Source: Nodosilinea sp. PGN35 (lineage in GTDB: Bacteria; Cyanobacteriota; Cyanobacteriia; Phormidesmidales; Phormidesmidaceae). Taken from it: DNA of 64,000 bases. The stretch covers positions 1 through 64,000 of the forward strand of contig NZ_JAQKQJ010000015.1 of assembly GCF_029109325.1 (NCBI RefSeq). The letters are read 5' to 3'. A model generated the notes under the pieces. That model worked only from the letters and a program-made list of their open reading frames with translations. It did no database searches and had not been told where the DNA came from. The position numbers were made by a program, and so were the translations under genes. The first letter of the stretch is position 1. Every line of letters starts with the position of its first letter. This document shows positions 23,559-32,541 of the stretch, piece by piece.

Positions 23559-26438
23559 GTGACAGACACCAAAAGCTACAAAGACACCGTTCTGCTGCCC
23601 CAAACCAGCTTTGACATGCGGGCTAACGCCACCCAGCGCGAGCCTGAGATTCAAGCTTTTTGGGCCGAGAACCAGATTTATGAGACGCTGTCCGCCGAAA
23701 ACCCCGGCGAGGTGTTTGTGCTGCACGACGGGCCGCCCTACGCCAACGGCGACCTGCACATTGGCCACGCCCTCAACAAAATTCTCAAGGACACGATCAA
23801 CAAGTATCAGCTGCTCAAGGGCCGCCGGGTGCGCTACGTGCCCGGCTGGGACTGCCACGGCCTGCCCATCGAGCTGAAGGTGCTTCAGGCTATGGACCCT
23901 GAAGCGCGGGCAAACCTGACGCCGCTCAAGCTGCGCTACAAGGCCAAGGCCTTTGCCCTCAAGACCGTTGATCGCCAGCGGGAGAGCTTCAAGCGCTACG
24001 GCATCTGGGGCGACTGGGATCACCCCTACCTGACTATGACCCCCGACTTCGAGGCGGCCCAGATCGAGGTGTTTGGCCAGATGTACCTGAAGGGCTACAT
24101 CTACCGAGGCCTCAAGTCAGTGCACTGGAGCCCGACTTCTCAGACTGCCCTGGCGGAGGCCGAGCTGGAGTATCCCGAAGGCCACACCTCCCCCAGCATC
24201 TACGCGGCGTTTCCCATGGTGAGTGCTGCCCCTGAGGCTAAGGCGCTAGAGCCCTACCTGGGCGAGCTGGGCGTGGCGATCTGGACGACGACCCCCTGGA
24301 CGATTCCCGCTAACCTGGCGGTGGCGGTGAATGGGGAGCTGACCTATGCCGTAGTCGAGGTCGCGTCTGGGACACCGTTTAAGTATTTGATCATCGCCAA
24401 GGATTTAGTGGAGCGGATGACTCAAGTCCTGGGCTCTGAACTCGTGGTGAAAGCGGAGATCAAGGGCGCGGCCCTAGAGCACTCCACCTACCGCCATCCC
24501 CTGTTCGATCGCACCAGCCCAATTTTGATCGGGGGTGACTACGTGACGACAGAATCTGGCACCGGCCTGGTGCACACCGCCCCCGGCCACGGCGAAGAAG
24601 ACTTTAAAGTGGGCCAGCGCTACGGCCTGCCGGTGCTCTGCCCCGTGGACGAAAAGGGCGATATGACCGAGGAGGCTGGCCCCTTCGCCGGGCTCAACGT
24701 GCTTACTAACGCCAACCCAGCAGTGATTGAAGCGCTAGAGAAGGCCGGTTCGCTGCTGAAGCACGAGCCCTACGTGCACAAGTACCCCTACGACTGGCGC
24801 ACCAAGCAGCCCACCATCTACCGCGCCACCGAGCAGTGGTTTGCCTCTGTCGAAGGCTTCCGCGACGAGGCGCTGAAGGCCATCCAGTCGGTGCAGTGGA
24901 TTCCGGCCACGGGCGAAAACCGGATTACGGCGATGGTGGGCGATCGCTCCGACTGGTGTATCTCGCGCCAGCGCACCTGGGGCATGCCGATTCCTGTGTT
25001 CTACGACGAGGCCACGGGCGAACCCCTGCTCAACGAAACCACCCTGGCCCACATCAAGGCCCTGTTTGCCGAAAAAGGCTCCGACGCCTGGTGGGAGCTG
25101 AGCGAAGCCGAGCTGCTGCCCGAGCAGTACCGCGACAACGGCCACAGCTACCGCAAGGGCACCGACACCATGGATGTGTGGTTTGACTCGGGCTCCTCCT
25201 GGGCGGCGGTGGCCCAGCAGCGCGGCGAGCTGGAGTATCCGGTGGATCTGTACCTGGAGGGCTCTGACCAGCACCGGGGCTGGTTTCAGTCGAGCCTGCT
25301 GACCAGCGTGGCGGTGAATGGCTGCGCCCCCTACCGAACGGTGCTCACCCACGGCTTTGCCCTCGACGAGCAGGGCCGCAAGATGAGCAAATCCATCGGC
25401 AACGTGGTGGATCCGGCCATTGTGATCAACGGCGGCAAAAACCAGAAGACCGAGCCCCCCTACGGGGCAGATGTGCTGCGCCTGTGGGTGTCGTCGGTGG
25501 ACTATTCTTCCGACGTGCCTCTGGGGGGCAACATCCTCAAGCAGATGGCGGATGTGTACCGCAAGATTCGCAACACGGCGCGGTTTTTGCTGGGCAACCT
25601 GCACGACTTTGACCCCGCCAAAGACGCGGTGCCCTACGACCAGCTGCCCGAGCTCGATCGCTACATGCTGCACCGCATGACCGAGGTGTTTGCCGACATT
25701 ACCGACGCCTTCGAGACCTACCAGTTCTTCCGGTTCTTCCAAACGGTGCAGAATTTCTGCGCGGTGGATCTGTCAAACTTCTATCTGGATATCGCCAAGG
25801 ATCGGCTGTACATCAGCGCGGCAGACTCCTTCCGCAGGCGCAGCTGTCAGACGGTGCTGGCGATCGCGATCGAAAACCTGGCCCGCTCCATCGCCCCGGT
25901 GCTCTCCCACATGGCCGAGGATATCTGGCAAAACCTGCCCTACCCCACCGCCCACAAATCGGTGTTTCAGTCGGGCTGGGTGAAGCTCGACGACCAGTGG
26001 CAGCAGCCGGATCTGGCCGAGACCTGGAGCCAGATTCGCTCCGTACGCCAGGAGGTGAACCGGGTGCTAGAGCAGGCCCGCACGGCGAAGGACATTGGCT
26101 CTTCCCTGGAGGCCAAGGCGCTGATCTACGTGGCCGATGAGGAGCTGCGGGCGAAACTGGCGGCAATGAATCCTACGGATGCGACGTCCCCCGACACTAA
26201 CCATGTGGACGAACTGCGCTATCTCTTCTTGGTCTCTCAAGTCGAGGTGCTGGATTCGCCTGCGGCCCTGGCGGGGGTGAAGTGCAGTAGCGAGTCGGAT
26301 GCTTTGGGCATTGGGGTGGTGGATGCCGAGGGTGAGAAGTGCGATCGCTGCTGGAACTACTCCACCCATGTAGGAGAAAGTAGTGAGGATCCGACGATCT
26401 GCGATCGCTGCGTTGAGGCCCTGGCCGGTTCCTTTTAG
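23559..26438 (+). CDS. ileS: Isoleucyl-tRNA synthetase
   Basis: The class I synthetase charges tRNA-Ile. The HIGH motif is in ANGDLHIGHALNKILKDTIN, the KMSKS loop in GRKMSKSIGN, the tRNA-selective editing domain contains TTTPWTIPANLAVAVN and GTGLVHTAPGHGEEDF, and the C-terminus has a zinc module with EKCDRCWNYS and ICDRCVEAL. Length 959 is normal. The start is a GTG (MTDTKSYKDTVLLPQTSFDM), consistent with the family's beginning. It is a single gene, convergent with the hybrid kinase gene, only four bases apart. Confidence 0.97.
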   Translation: MTDTKSYKDTVLLPQTSFDMRANATQREPEIQAFWAENQIYETLSAENPGEVFVLHDGPPYANGDLHIGHALNKILKDTINKYQLLKGRRVRYVPGWDCHGLPIELKVLQAMDPEARANLTPLKLRYKAKAFALKTVDRQRESFKRYGIWGDWDHPYLTMTPDFEAAQIEVFGQMYLKGYIYRGLKSVHWSPTSQTALAEAELEYPEGHTSPSIYAAFPMVSAAPEAKALEPYLGELGVAIWTTTPWTIPANLAVAVNGELTYAVVEVASGTPFKYLIIAKDLVERMTQVLGSELVVKAEIKGAALEHSTYRHPLFDRTSPILIGGDYVTTESGTGLVHTAPGHGEEDFKVGQRYGLPVLCPVDEKGDMTEEAGPFAGLNVLTNANPAVIEALEKAGSLLKHEPYVHKYPYDWRTKQPTIYRATEQWFASVEGFRDEALKAIQSVQWIPATGENRITAMVGDRSDWCISRQRTWGMPIPVFYDEATGEPLLNETTLAHIKALFAEKGSDAWWELSEAELLPEQYRDNGHSYRKGTDTMDVWFDSGSSWAAVAQQRGELEYPVDLYLEGSDQHRGWFQSSLLTSVAVNGCAPYRTVLTHGFALDEQGRKMSKSIGNVVDPAIVINGGKNQKTEPPYGADVLRLWVSSVDYSSDVPLGGNILKQMADVYRKIRNTARFLLGNLHDFDPAKDAVPYDQLPELDRYMLHRMTEVFADITDAFETYQFFRFFQTVQNFCAVDLSNFYLDIAKDRLYISAADSFRRRSCQTVLAIAIENLARSIAPVLSHMAEDIWQNLPYPTAHKSVFQSGWVKLDDQWQQPDLAETWSQIRSVRQEVNRVLEQARTAKDIGSSLEAKALIYVADEELRAKLAAMNPTDATSPDTNHVDELRYLFLVSQVEVLDSPAALAGVKCSSESDALGIGVVDAEGEKCDRCWNYSTHVGESSEDPTICDRCVEALAGSF

Positions 26439-26442
26439 CCCC

Positions 26443-28467
26443 TCATTCTGGCTGAATGCGCTGGAGCAGCTCCTGGTGGGTAAAGGGTTTCGGCAAGAAA
26501 CCCTGAAACCCCTGCTGCTCAGCCCTGGCGACGGCATCAATGGAGTTGAGACCGCTCATGGCAATCACCCGCAGGTCTGGGCTGATGCGCTTCAGCAGCG
26601 GAATCGTGGCGAAACCATCCATGGTCGGCATCATCAGATCCATCAGCACGGTATGGATGGTATCGGGGTGCTCGCTCACCAGGGCGATCGCATCCTGCCC
26701 GCCGTGGGCCACCACCACCCGGTAGTTGTGCAGCTCTAGCACCGTGCGCACCGCTGCACAGACGGCGGGTTCGTCGTCTACGACTAGCACCGTGGCCTGG
26801 CCACCGTCGAGCAGGTCTGGGGGGGAAGCAGCGGCGGGGCTGGGCTCGAAGGTGGCCGGTAGATAGACCTGGAAAAGGCTGCCCTGGCCCACCTGACTCT
26901 GCACATCGATAAAGCCCCCGTGGCTTTCGACAATGCCCAGTACCGCCGACAGCCCCAGCCCCGTGCCCTGACCTGGGGCTTTGGTGGTAAAAAAGGGGTC
27001 AAAAATTTGATTCAGCACCCCTGGCTCCATGCCGGTGCCAGTGTCGGCAACGGTTACTCTGACGTAGAGGCCGGGCTGGGCCTGCAAATGGCGCTGGGCT
27101 GAGTCGTGGTCTAGGGTCAGGTTCTCAGCGGTGATGCGCAGGCTGCCGCCAGCCGCCATGGCGTCGCGGGCGTTGACGCAGAGATTCATAAACACCTGGT
27201 GCAGCTGGGTAGGATCACCCCAAACCGGCCACAGATGCTCTGGCACCTCGGTATAGACCGTGATGGAGCGGGGCAGGGTCTGCTGCACCAGCTGGCGAAT
27301 ATCGGCCAGCAGATGGTTCACCTGGAGGGCAAAGCGCTTGCCCTCAACCCCCCGCGTAAAGGCGAGAATTTGCTTCACCAGGTCGGCCCCCCGCTGGGCG
27401 CTGGCCTCTAAAATGTCGAGCTTTCCCCGAATCCAAGGATCCATGTCCTTGAGCTTCAGCGGCAGCAGCTGCACCACCAGCAAAATCGGTGTCAGAATGT
27501 TGTTGAGGTCGTGGGCAATACCCCCCGCCAGGGTGCCCAGACTTTCGAGCCGCTGCGATCGCAAAAACTGGGTCTCTAGCTGTTTTTTGTCGGTGATGTC
27601 CATGTGAATGCCCAGCAGGCGTTCGCTGTGGGTCTCCACATCGCAGATCAGGCTGCTGTTGATGGTCAACCAGTGGACGCGATCGCCCACCAAAATGCGA
27701 AACTCGGTTCTGAGCCCCTGCCCCTGCTGCAGCGCCCGCCGCAGCTCCTGACTCACCCGCTCGGCGTCGTCGGGGTGAATGGGCCAGGGCCAGCTGTCGC
27801 TAAAGCTGGCCATCATATCGGCGATGGAGCCGGGCGTCACCCCAACCGATAGGTTCGCGGGCCGCACGCACCACTCAAAGGTGCCAATGCTGGCGGCATT
27901 TTGGGCCAGGGTGAGGCGTTCTTGAATGCGCTGGCGCTGCTCGATCTCCTGGCGCAGGTGGCGGTTGGCGGCCTCCAGCTCGGCGGTGCGGGCCTGCACC
28001 CGGTCTTCCAAAATTTCGTTGGCGTGGCGCAGGGCGGCTTCGGCCCGCTGCCGCTCGATCGCATAGAACAGCGATCGCACCAGCACCTCCTGCTGGAGCG
28101 ATCGCTTCATCAGGTAGTCTTGGGCCCCGTGGCGCACGGCGGCCACCGCCAGGGCGTCATCGTTGGTGTTGGTCAGCACTACCACCGGCAGGCTCGGGGC
28201 CTCGTACAGCAGCACATCCAGCGAGTCGAGGCCGCTGCTGTCGGGCAGGGTGAGGTCGAGCAGGGCCACGTCAAAGGCGGTTTGACTCAGCCAGGCGATC
28301 GCCTCCCCCAGGCGCTTGGCGTGGCTGAGCTGAAACCGACAGCGGGGTGCCCCCTTCAGCACCTCCTGCAAAAACCGGGCCTCGGCCAGGTCATCCTCAA
28401 TCAGCAGAACTCGCACCGCCGCCGGGTTCAGGGGGTACTCGAGGGTAGCGTCGCTGTTTCTAGCCAA
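26443..28467 (-). CDS. Hybrid histidine kinase: REC-PAS-HisKA-HATPase-REC
   Basis: Domain order is clear: an N-terminal receiver (VRVLLIEDDLAEARF, phospho-Asp in VALLDLTLPD, Lys in DYLMK), a coiled linker with HQ-rich helices about residues 140-185, a PAS-like region about 185-290, HisKA with GGIAHDLNNILTP, HATPase with DTGTGMEPGVLNQIFDPFFT and GTGLGLSAVLGIVESHGG, and a C-terminal receiver (VLVVDDEPAVC, MDLMMPTMDG, LPKPFTH). It is the third gene of an operon after phytochrome and a response regulator, overlapping the regulator by 40 bases. It is soluble, so probably reads an intracellular or relayed signal. Confidence 0.92.
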   Translation of the reverse strand: MARNSDATLEYPLNPAAVRVLLIEDDLAEARFLQEVLKGAPRCRFQLSHAKRLGEAIAWLSQTAFDVALLDLTLPDSSGLDSLDVLLYEAPSLPVVVLTNTNDDALAVAAVRHGAQDYLMKRSLQQEVLVRSLFYAIERQRAEAALRHANEILEDRVQARTAELEAANRHLRQEIEQRQRIQERLTLAQNAASIGTFEWCVRPANLSVGVTPGSIADMMASFSDSWPWPIHPDDAERVSQELRRALQQGQGLRTEFRILVGDRVHWLTINSSLICDVETHSERLLGIHMDITDKKQLETQFLRSQRLESLGTLAGGIAHDLNNILTPILLVVQLLPLKLKDMDPWIRGKLDILEASAQRGADLVKQILAFTRGVEGKRFALQVNHLLADIRQLVQQTLPRSITVYTEVPEHLWPVWGDPTQLHQVFMNLCVNARDAMAAGGSLRITAENLTLDHDSAQRHLQAQPGLYVRVTVADTGTGMEPGVLNQIFDPFFTTKAPGQGTGLGLSAVLGIVESHGGFIDVQSQVGQGSLFQVYLPATFEPSPAAASPPDLLDGGQATVLVVDDEPAVCAAVRTVLELHNYRVVVAHGGQDAIALVSEHPDTIHTVLMDLMMPTMDGFATIPLLKRISPDLRVIAMSGLNSIDAVARAEQQGFQGFLPKPFTHQELLQRIQPE

Positions 28468-28874
28468 AATGCCTCAATTCCTTGCACAATTTTGAACAGC
28501 TGGGCCAGGTTTCGCGATTTTGAGATGTAGCAGTTGACGTGCAGGTCGTAGCTCTTGCAGATGTCCTCCTCATTGCGCGAGGTGGTCAGCACAATGATTG
28601 GAATGTGCTTGAGGGCGTCGCTGGCCTTGATGTCGGCCAGCACCTCCCGCCCGTCTTTTTTGGGCAGGTTGAGGTCGAGCAAAATCAGGTCAGGGGGGGT
28701 GGCCGCCGCAAACTCCCCCTGGCGGTGCAGGTAGGCCATCGCCTCCATGCCGTCCCGCGCGATCACAATCTCGCACGGGGCGGCGGTGCTCTTGAGAGCC
28801 TCCTGAATCAGGCGAATGTCGCCGCGATTATCCTCGACTAAAAAGATAGTTTTTGGCCTTGCGTCCGTTGCCAT
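28428..28874 (-). CDS. Single-domain response regulator, Rcp1-like
   Basis: The 148-residue protein is one receiver domain: IFLVEDNRGDIRLIQEAL, phospho-Asp in DLILLDLNLPKKDGREVL, the Thr in IPIIVLTTSRN and the Lys in CYISKSRNLAQ. The insert between strands and the ending FWLETATLP are typical of phytochrome-associated regulators such as Rcp1. The ATG at 28874 lies inside the end of the phytochrome gene (47-base overlap) and its own end overlaps the hybrid kinase start, implying tight translational coupling. It would receive phosphate from the phytochrome kinase. Confidence 0.92.
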   Translation of the reverse strand: MATDARPKTIFLVEDNRGDIRLIQEALKSTAAPCEIVIARDGMEAMAYLHRQGEFAAATPPDLILLDLNLPKKDGREVLADIKASDALKHIPIIVLTTSRNEEDICKSYDLHVNCYISKSRNLAQLFKIVQGIEAFWLETATLPSSTP

Positions 28875-31137
28875 GGTTGCGATCGCGTCCTTCAACGGGG
28901 ATGGTGAAATAGAAGGTCGCCCCCTGGTCAGGAACGGCCTCGACCCAGATGCGGCCTCGGTGGCACTCGACAATCTTTTTGCAAATGGCCAGCCCCATGC
29001 CCGAGCCCGCGTACTCATCGCGGGTGTGCAGCCGCTGGAAGATGACAAAGATGCGCTCAGCAAACTGGGGGTCAAAGCCAATGCCGTTGTCGGTCACCGA
29101 GAACAGCCAGTGCTCCTCCTGGCGCTGCACCCCAACGTGAATTTGGGGCGTTTTGCCGGGCTGGCGAAACTTGATGGCGTTGCCAATCAAGTTTTGGAAC
29201 AGCTGCATCAGCTGGGTGCCGTCGGCGACGATGGTGGGCAGCGGGTCGGCGGTAATGATCGCACCGGTTTCGGCCACGCGCCCGCGCAGGTTGCCCAGGG
29301 CCTGGTCGAGGGCCTGCTGCACCTCCGTCAGCTCCCACTCAATGCCCTGGAGGTCTACCTTGCTGTAGGCCAGCACGTCGTCGATCAGGGTTTGCATCAG
29401 GCTCACCCCTTCCACCGCAAAGCCAATGAACTCCTTGCCGTCGTCGTCGAGCTTGGCGTCGTAGCGCATCTCGAGCAGCTGCACAAAGTTGGCCACCTGG
29501 TTGAGCGGCTCCTGCAGGTCGTGGGAGGCGATGTAGGCAAACTTCTTCAGCTCAGCATTCGATCGCTCCAGATCGTTGGCCAGCAGGGCCAGCTCCTCCG
29601 CCTGGCGCAGCACAATGTTGACGATCGCCTTGCGCAGCTCCAGGGCCGCTTTAATCTCTACCGGCTGCCAGGGCAGCGATCGCAGGCTCACCGTCTCCTT
29701 CCACAGCTCAAAGGACTGGCGCGGGCACAGCCACTGCTGGTCACCCTCGCCCACCAGGGTGTAGGCCTCGTTGGGGTTGCCGCCCCAGTTCACCGTCTGA
29801 ATCACCTCCGGGCGGAACCACAGCACGTAGCTGCGCTTGGAGATGGCGATCGCCAGCAGACCGCTGGCCACATCCTTAAATCGCTGGGCCTCGGTGTAGT
29901 CCAGGGGCAGGGCGTTGGTCACCACCACATCCTGCTCGGTCGAGGTGCTCAGCCACTGCACCAGGTAGTTCAGCTCCTCCTCGGGCGGGGTGCGGCCCAG
30001 GGTGGTCCACTGGCCGCCAAAGCAGATCGCCGCCCCCTTGGCCCCGACTAAATCCAGCAGGCTGGGGTCGTGGCGCACCAGCCCGTCAACAAAGTAATCT
30101 TCCCGCGCCATCTGGTCGATCAGCGCCGACTGCACCGCCGCCAGCTTCAGGCGGTAGCTCTGGTCGGCTTCCTCTTCCAGGGTCGAAATTTCCGCAAAAA
30201 TCACCCGGCCCAAAAATTCGCAGGCCTTGCGCAGCTCATAGGGCACGTACTTGGGGGTTTTGTGGTGGCAGGCAATCAGGCCCCACAGCTTCTGATCCTT
30301 CATCAGCGAAATGGTCAGCGACGCCTCCACGTTCATGTGGTGCAGGTACTCCGTGTGGCAGCGGTAGGGCTGCCGCAAAATCGACATCACCAGGTCGGTG
30401 CCGTGCTGGGTGACCGGGTTGAGGGCGGGCACCAGCTCCACCGGCTCGGCGCTGGCGTTGGGAATCACCCGAATCCAGTTGGACAAAAACATCTTGCGGG
30501 CGGGCTGGGGCACGTCGGACTCAGGGAAGTGCAGGCCCAGGTAGGACTCCATGTCGTCGAGCTTTTCTTCGGCCAGCACCTCGCCGTGGCCGTCATCGTC
30601 AAACTTGTAGAGCATCACTCGATCGAAGCCCGTCACCTGCCGCACCTCGTGGACGATAATGCGGCAAAAGTCGGCCAGGCTGGCCGTCCCCGCCTCCAGC
30701 TGTCCAATCGAGGCCCGCGCCAGGTGGTAGAAGCTCAAAAACGGAATGGCCTCGTTGGTGAGCGCTGGCTCCAGCTCCAGAATCAAAAAGCCTTCGCTGT
30801 TGCGGTGAAAGATGGCGTCGTACACGGCGTAGTCGTCGCCCCGGCGGCGCACCCACACCTTAGTCGGGTTCAGGAGATCCAAATTTTCCTGGCCCAGGCC
30901 CGCGCGAATCTGATCCACCTGGTAGGCATCGAGCAGGTCATCCAGGGTCTGGCCCAGCACTTCTTCTGCCGCCAGGCCAAGGGCGTCGCGAGTGTTGCGA
31001 CTCACCTGCACAATCGACAGGTCTGCCTCCCGCAGCACCAGCAGCACCCCGTGGGGCTGCACCTGAGTCAGGGTGTGAATCTCGGGCTGCTTGAGATTCA
31101 CCAGCTGGGCGTCGAGGTTCAGATTTCGAAGGGTCAT
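28828..31137 (-). CDS. Cph1-type phytochrome histidine kinase
   Basis: A red/far-red light sensor of 769 residues. PAS (1-125), GAF (about 150-310), PHY (to about 500) and a kinase module follow in order. The bilin-binding Cys260 is in YRCHTEYL with His261 beside it; Tyr177 and Tyr264 match the Cph1 pocket; the tongue has PRQSF at 472-476. The DIP motif is DVP (208-210), a conservative change. His539 in YIASHDLQEPLN is the phosphorylation site, and VTDNGIGF and GSGMGLAICKKIV are the ATP-lid motifs. The ATG at 31137 follows an AGGAGA box; an upstream extension is unlikely. Confidence 0.94.
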   Translation of the reverse strand: MTLRNLNLDAQLVNLKQPEIHTLTQVQPHGVLLVLREADLSIVQVSRNTRDALGLAAEEVLGQTLDDLLDAYQVDQIRAGLGQENLDLLNPTKVWVRRRGDDYAVYDAIFHRNSEGFLILELEPALTNEAIPFLSFYHLARASIGQLEAGTASLADFCRIIVHEVRQVTGFDRVMLYKFDDDGHGEVLAEEKLDDMESYLGLHFPESDVPQPARKMFLSNWIRVIPNASAEPVELVPALNPVTQHGTDLVMSILRQPYRCHTEYLHHMNVEASLTISLMKDQKLWGLIACHHKTPKYVPYELRKACEFLGRVIFAEISTLEEEADQSYRLKLAAVQSALIDQMAREDYFVDGLVRHDPSLLDLVGAKGAAICFGGQWTTLGRTPPEEELNYLVQWLSTSTEQDVVVTNALPLDYTEAQRFKDVASGLLAIAISKRSYVLWFRPEVIQTVNWGGNPNEAYTLVGEGDQQWLCPRQSFELWKETVSLRSLPWQPVEIKAALELRKAIVNIVLRQAEELALLANDLERSNAELKKFAYIASHDLQEPLNQVANFVQLLEMRYDAKLDDDGKEFIGFAVEGVSLMQTLIDDVLAYSKVDLQGIEWELTEVQQALDQALGNLRGRVAETGAIITADPLPTIVADGTQLMQLFQNLIGNAIKFRQPGKTPQIHVGVQRQEEHWLFSVTDNGIGFDPQFAERIFVIFQRLHTRDEYAGSGMGLAICKKIVECHRGRIWVEAVPDQGATFYFTIPVEGRDRNHGNGRKAKNYLFSRG

Positions 31138-31746
31138 AGCGATCGCTCTCCTGGAGAAAAGGAAAAAATATGAGTGGGCTAGTCGGCTGCGTTCAGGCAA
31201 GTGGAGTTGAAGCCTCAGGGGCAATGGCTGACCTACTAAAGGCCCGGCACCGCACCCAATAGAGCCCTAGAATGACTCGACCAAATCTAGCGTCAAGGTC
31301 TCACATCAAGGTCTCACATCAAGGTTTCAAACCGTCCTCAGAACCGGAGAATCGGCCTTCGACTCGGCCTCATCTAACGCAGTACAAACGTTGGCCAGAG
31401 TCCAATTACTCAAATTGAGGACTCCATCAAAAATCGAACGTTTGGCCTGGGAAAAACCTCTGCGGCTGGGCAGAAATACCAGAGTAGACAGGGTTACATG
31501 CAGGGGCGCTGGCTCAGTTCCTAGCCCAACCATCCGCTGCAAGTCAGATCATCGCGCTTTGAAGTGGCTCTATTCAGCAGCATATCTCAGATAAATTGAG
31601 GCTCCAGAACAAGGTTATTAAGAAAATAGGAAATTTGCTTTTCAGGTAAATTTAGGTTTCAATTACTCCCCAAAAGCAGGCTTTCAATTAGCAAGACTAT
31701 CGAATAATTTTTGTTTGTTTACTAAACGTATTGAAGTGCGGGAGGA
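31138..31746. other. Intergenic region between phytochrome operon and response regulator
   Basis: About 600 bases without a credible gene; two short frames have no family features. It is clearly more AT-rich in its right half. It contains a triple direct repeat at 31293-31331 and should hold the phytochrome operon promoter. Confidence 0.6.
31293..31331. repeat. Three 13-bp direct repeats upstream of phytochrome
   Basis: TCAAGGTCTCACA occurs twice head to tail, followed by the variant TCAAGGTTTCAAA. The repeats lie about 160-190 bases before the phytochrome start, a possible activator site. Confidence 0.6.
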
Positions 31747-32283
31747 TCACCGCAGCGGCAGCGTTACAATTCCAAGCCAAAACGCCTCGATCTGCTGCAC
31801 CGTACGAGATAGCTGCTCTAGATCAGCCGCCTTCACCACGTAGCAGTTGCTCTGGCTGGCGTAGCTGCGCAAAATATCTTCGCTGCGGTCAGACTCCGTA
31901 AACACAATCACCGGAATGCGCCTCAGGTGAGGCGTCGTCTTGATGGTGGTGAGAATGGTGTAGCCGTCGTATTCTGATAGCTCGCCTGCGGGGGGCTCAA
32001 GCCCCGGCAGCTCGAGATCGAGCAGCACCAAATCGGGGCGGGGGGCCTGGGCGTACTCGCCCCGCTGCCGCAGGTAGTCGATCGCCGCCTTTCCGTCCAC
32101 AACAATTTCGAGGTGATTGTGGGACGGGTCGCTGCGCCCATCGCGGCCCGACCGCTGGCCCAGAACCCGCTGAACCACCTGCCCATGGGCCGGGTTGGGG
32201 TCAATGACCAGAATGAAGCGGTCTCGTTCTAGGTCTTGCATGGGGTCATCGCCAGGGGCGGGTTTGGGGCCAGTTATCGCCAT
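31747..32283 (-). CDS. Response regulator, Rcp1-like, with altered acidic pocket
   Basis: A single receiver domain of 178 residues with a longer beta1-alpha1 region. Phospho-Asp is in DLVLLDLELPGLEP, the Thr/Ser position in IPVIVFTESDRSED, Lys in CYVVKAADLEQ, and the ending FWLGIVTLP is the Rcp1 type. The first strand reads FILVIDPNPAHG instead of LVEDNP, so one of the two acidic metal ligands is replaced by Ile. The start is the ATG at 32283 (a GTG is two codons upstream). A 20-bp palindrome sits about 36 bases upstream. It may be a partner of the nearby phytochrome. Confidence 0.88.
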   Translation of the reverse strand: MAITGPKPAPGDDPMQDLERDRFILVIDPNPAHGQVVQRVLGQRSGRDGRSDPSHNHLEIVVDGKAAIDYLRQRGEYAQAPRPDLVLLDLELPGLEPPAGELSEYDGYTILTTIKTTPHLRRIPVIVFTESDRSEDILRSYASQSNCYVVKAADLEQLSRTVQQIEAFWLGIVTLPLR

Positions 32284-32318
32284 AGTCACCGGGGTTAGGA
32301 CAATCAGAAGCTTTCAAG

Positions 32319-32338
32319 ACGTTTGAACGTTCAAACGT
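32319..32338. promoter_or_regulatory. Perfect 20-bp palindrome upstream of response regulator
   Basis: ACGTTTGAACGTTCAAACGT is self-complementary and followed by TTTT on the plus strand. It is 36 bases before the response-regulator ATG on the minus strand. On that strand no T-run follows, so an operator is more likely than a terminator of the upstream channel gene. Confidence 0.6.
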
Positions 32339-32541
32339 TTTTAGAGAAACTGTCCTAATCAGACTGGCTACAGCTATAGGATCTATCAACGCACTCCCAA
32401 CACAGCACTGGGCAGCCGCGCATCAAACCTTAATACTGAACGCTAGCGATAAACAGCAGAAAATGGCCATTGTGCGGAAAGTTGTAAGATTTACGGCTTC
32501 GGTAGCCGCAGCCCAGGGTAGCGGTAGACCCCAGGGCCAGA

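Noticed and set aside
24735..25742. Long open frame opposite ileS
   Set aside because: Antisense shadow without recognisable domains.
28816..31173. Two long plus-strand frames opposite the phytochrome gene
   Set aside because: Products are His/Gln/Val-rich antisense translations; the minus-strand gene has all expected motifs.
31327..31594. Two short open frames in the gap before the phytochrome operon
   Set aside because: No ribosome-binding site, no family features, and they overlap on opposite strands.
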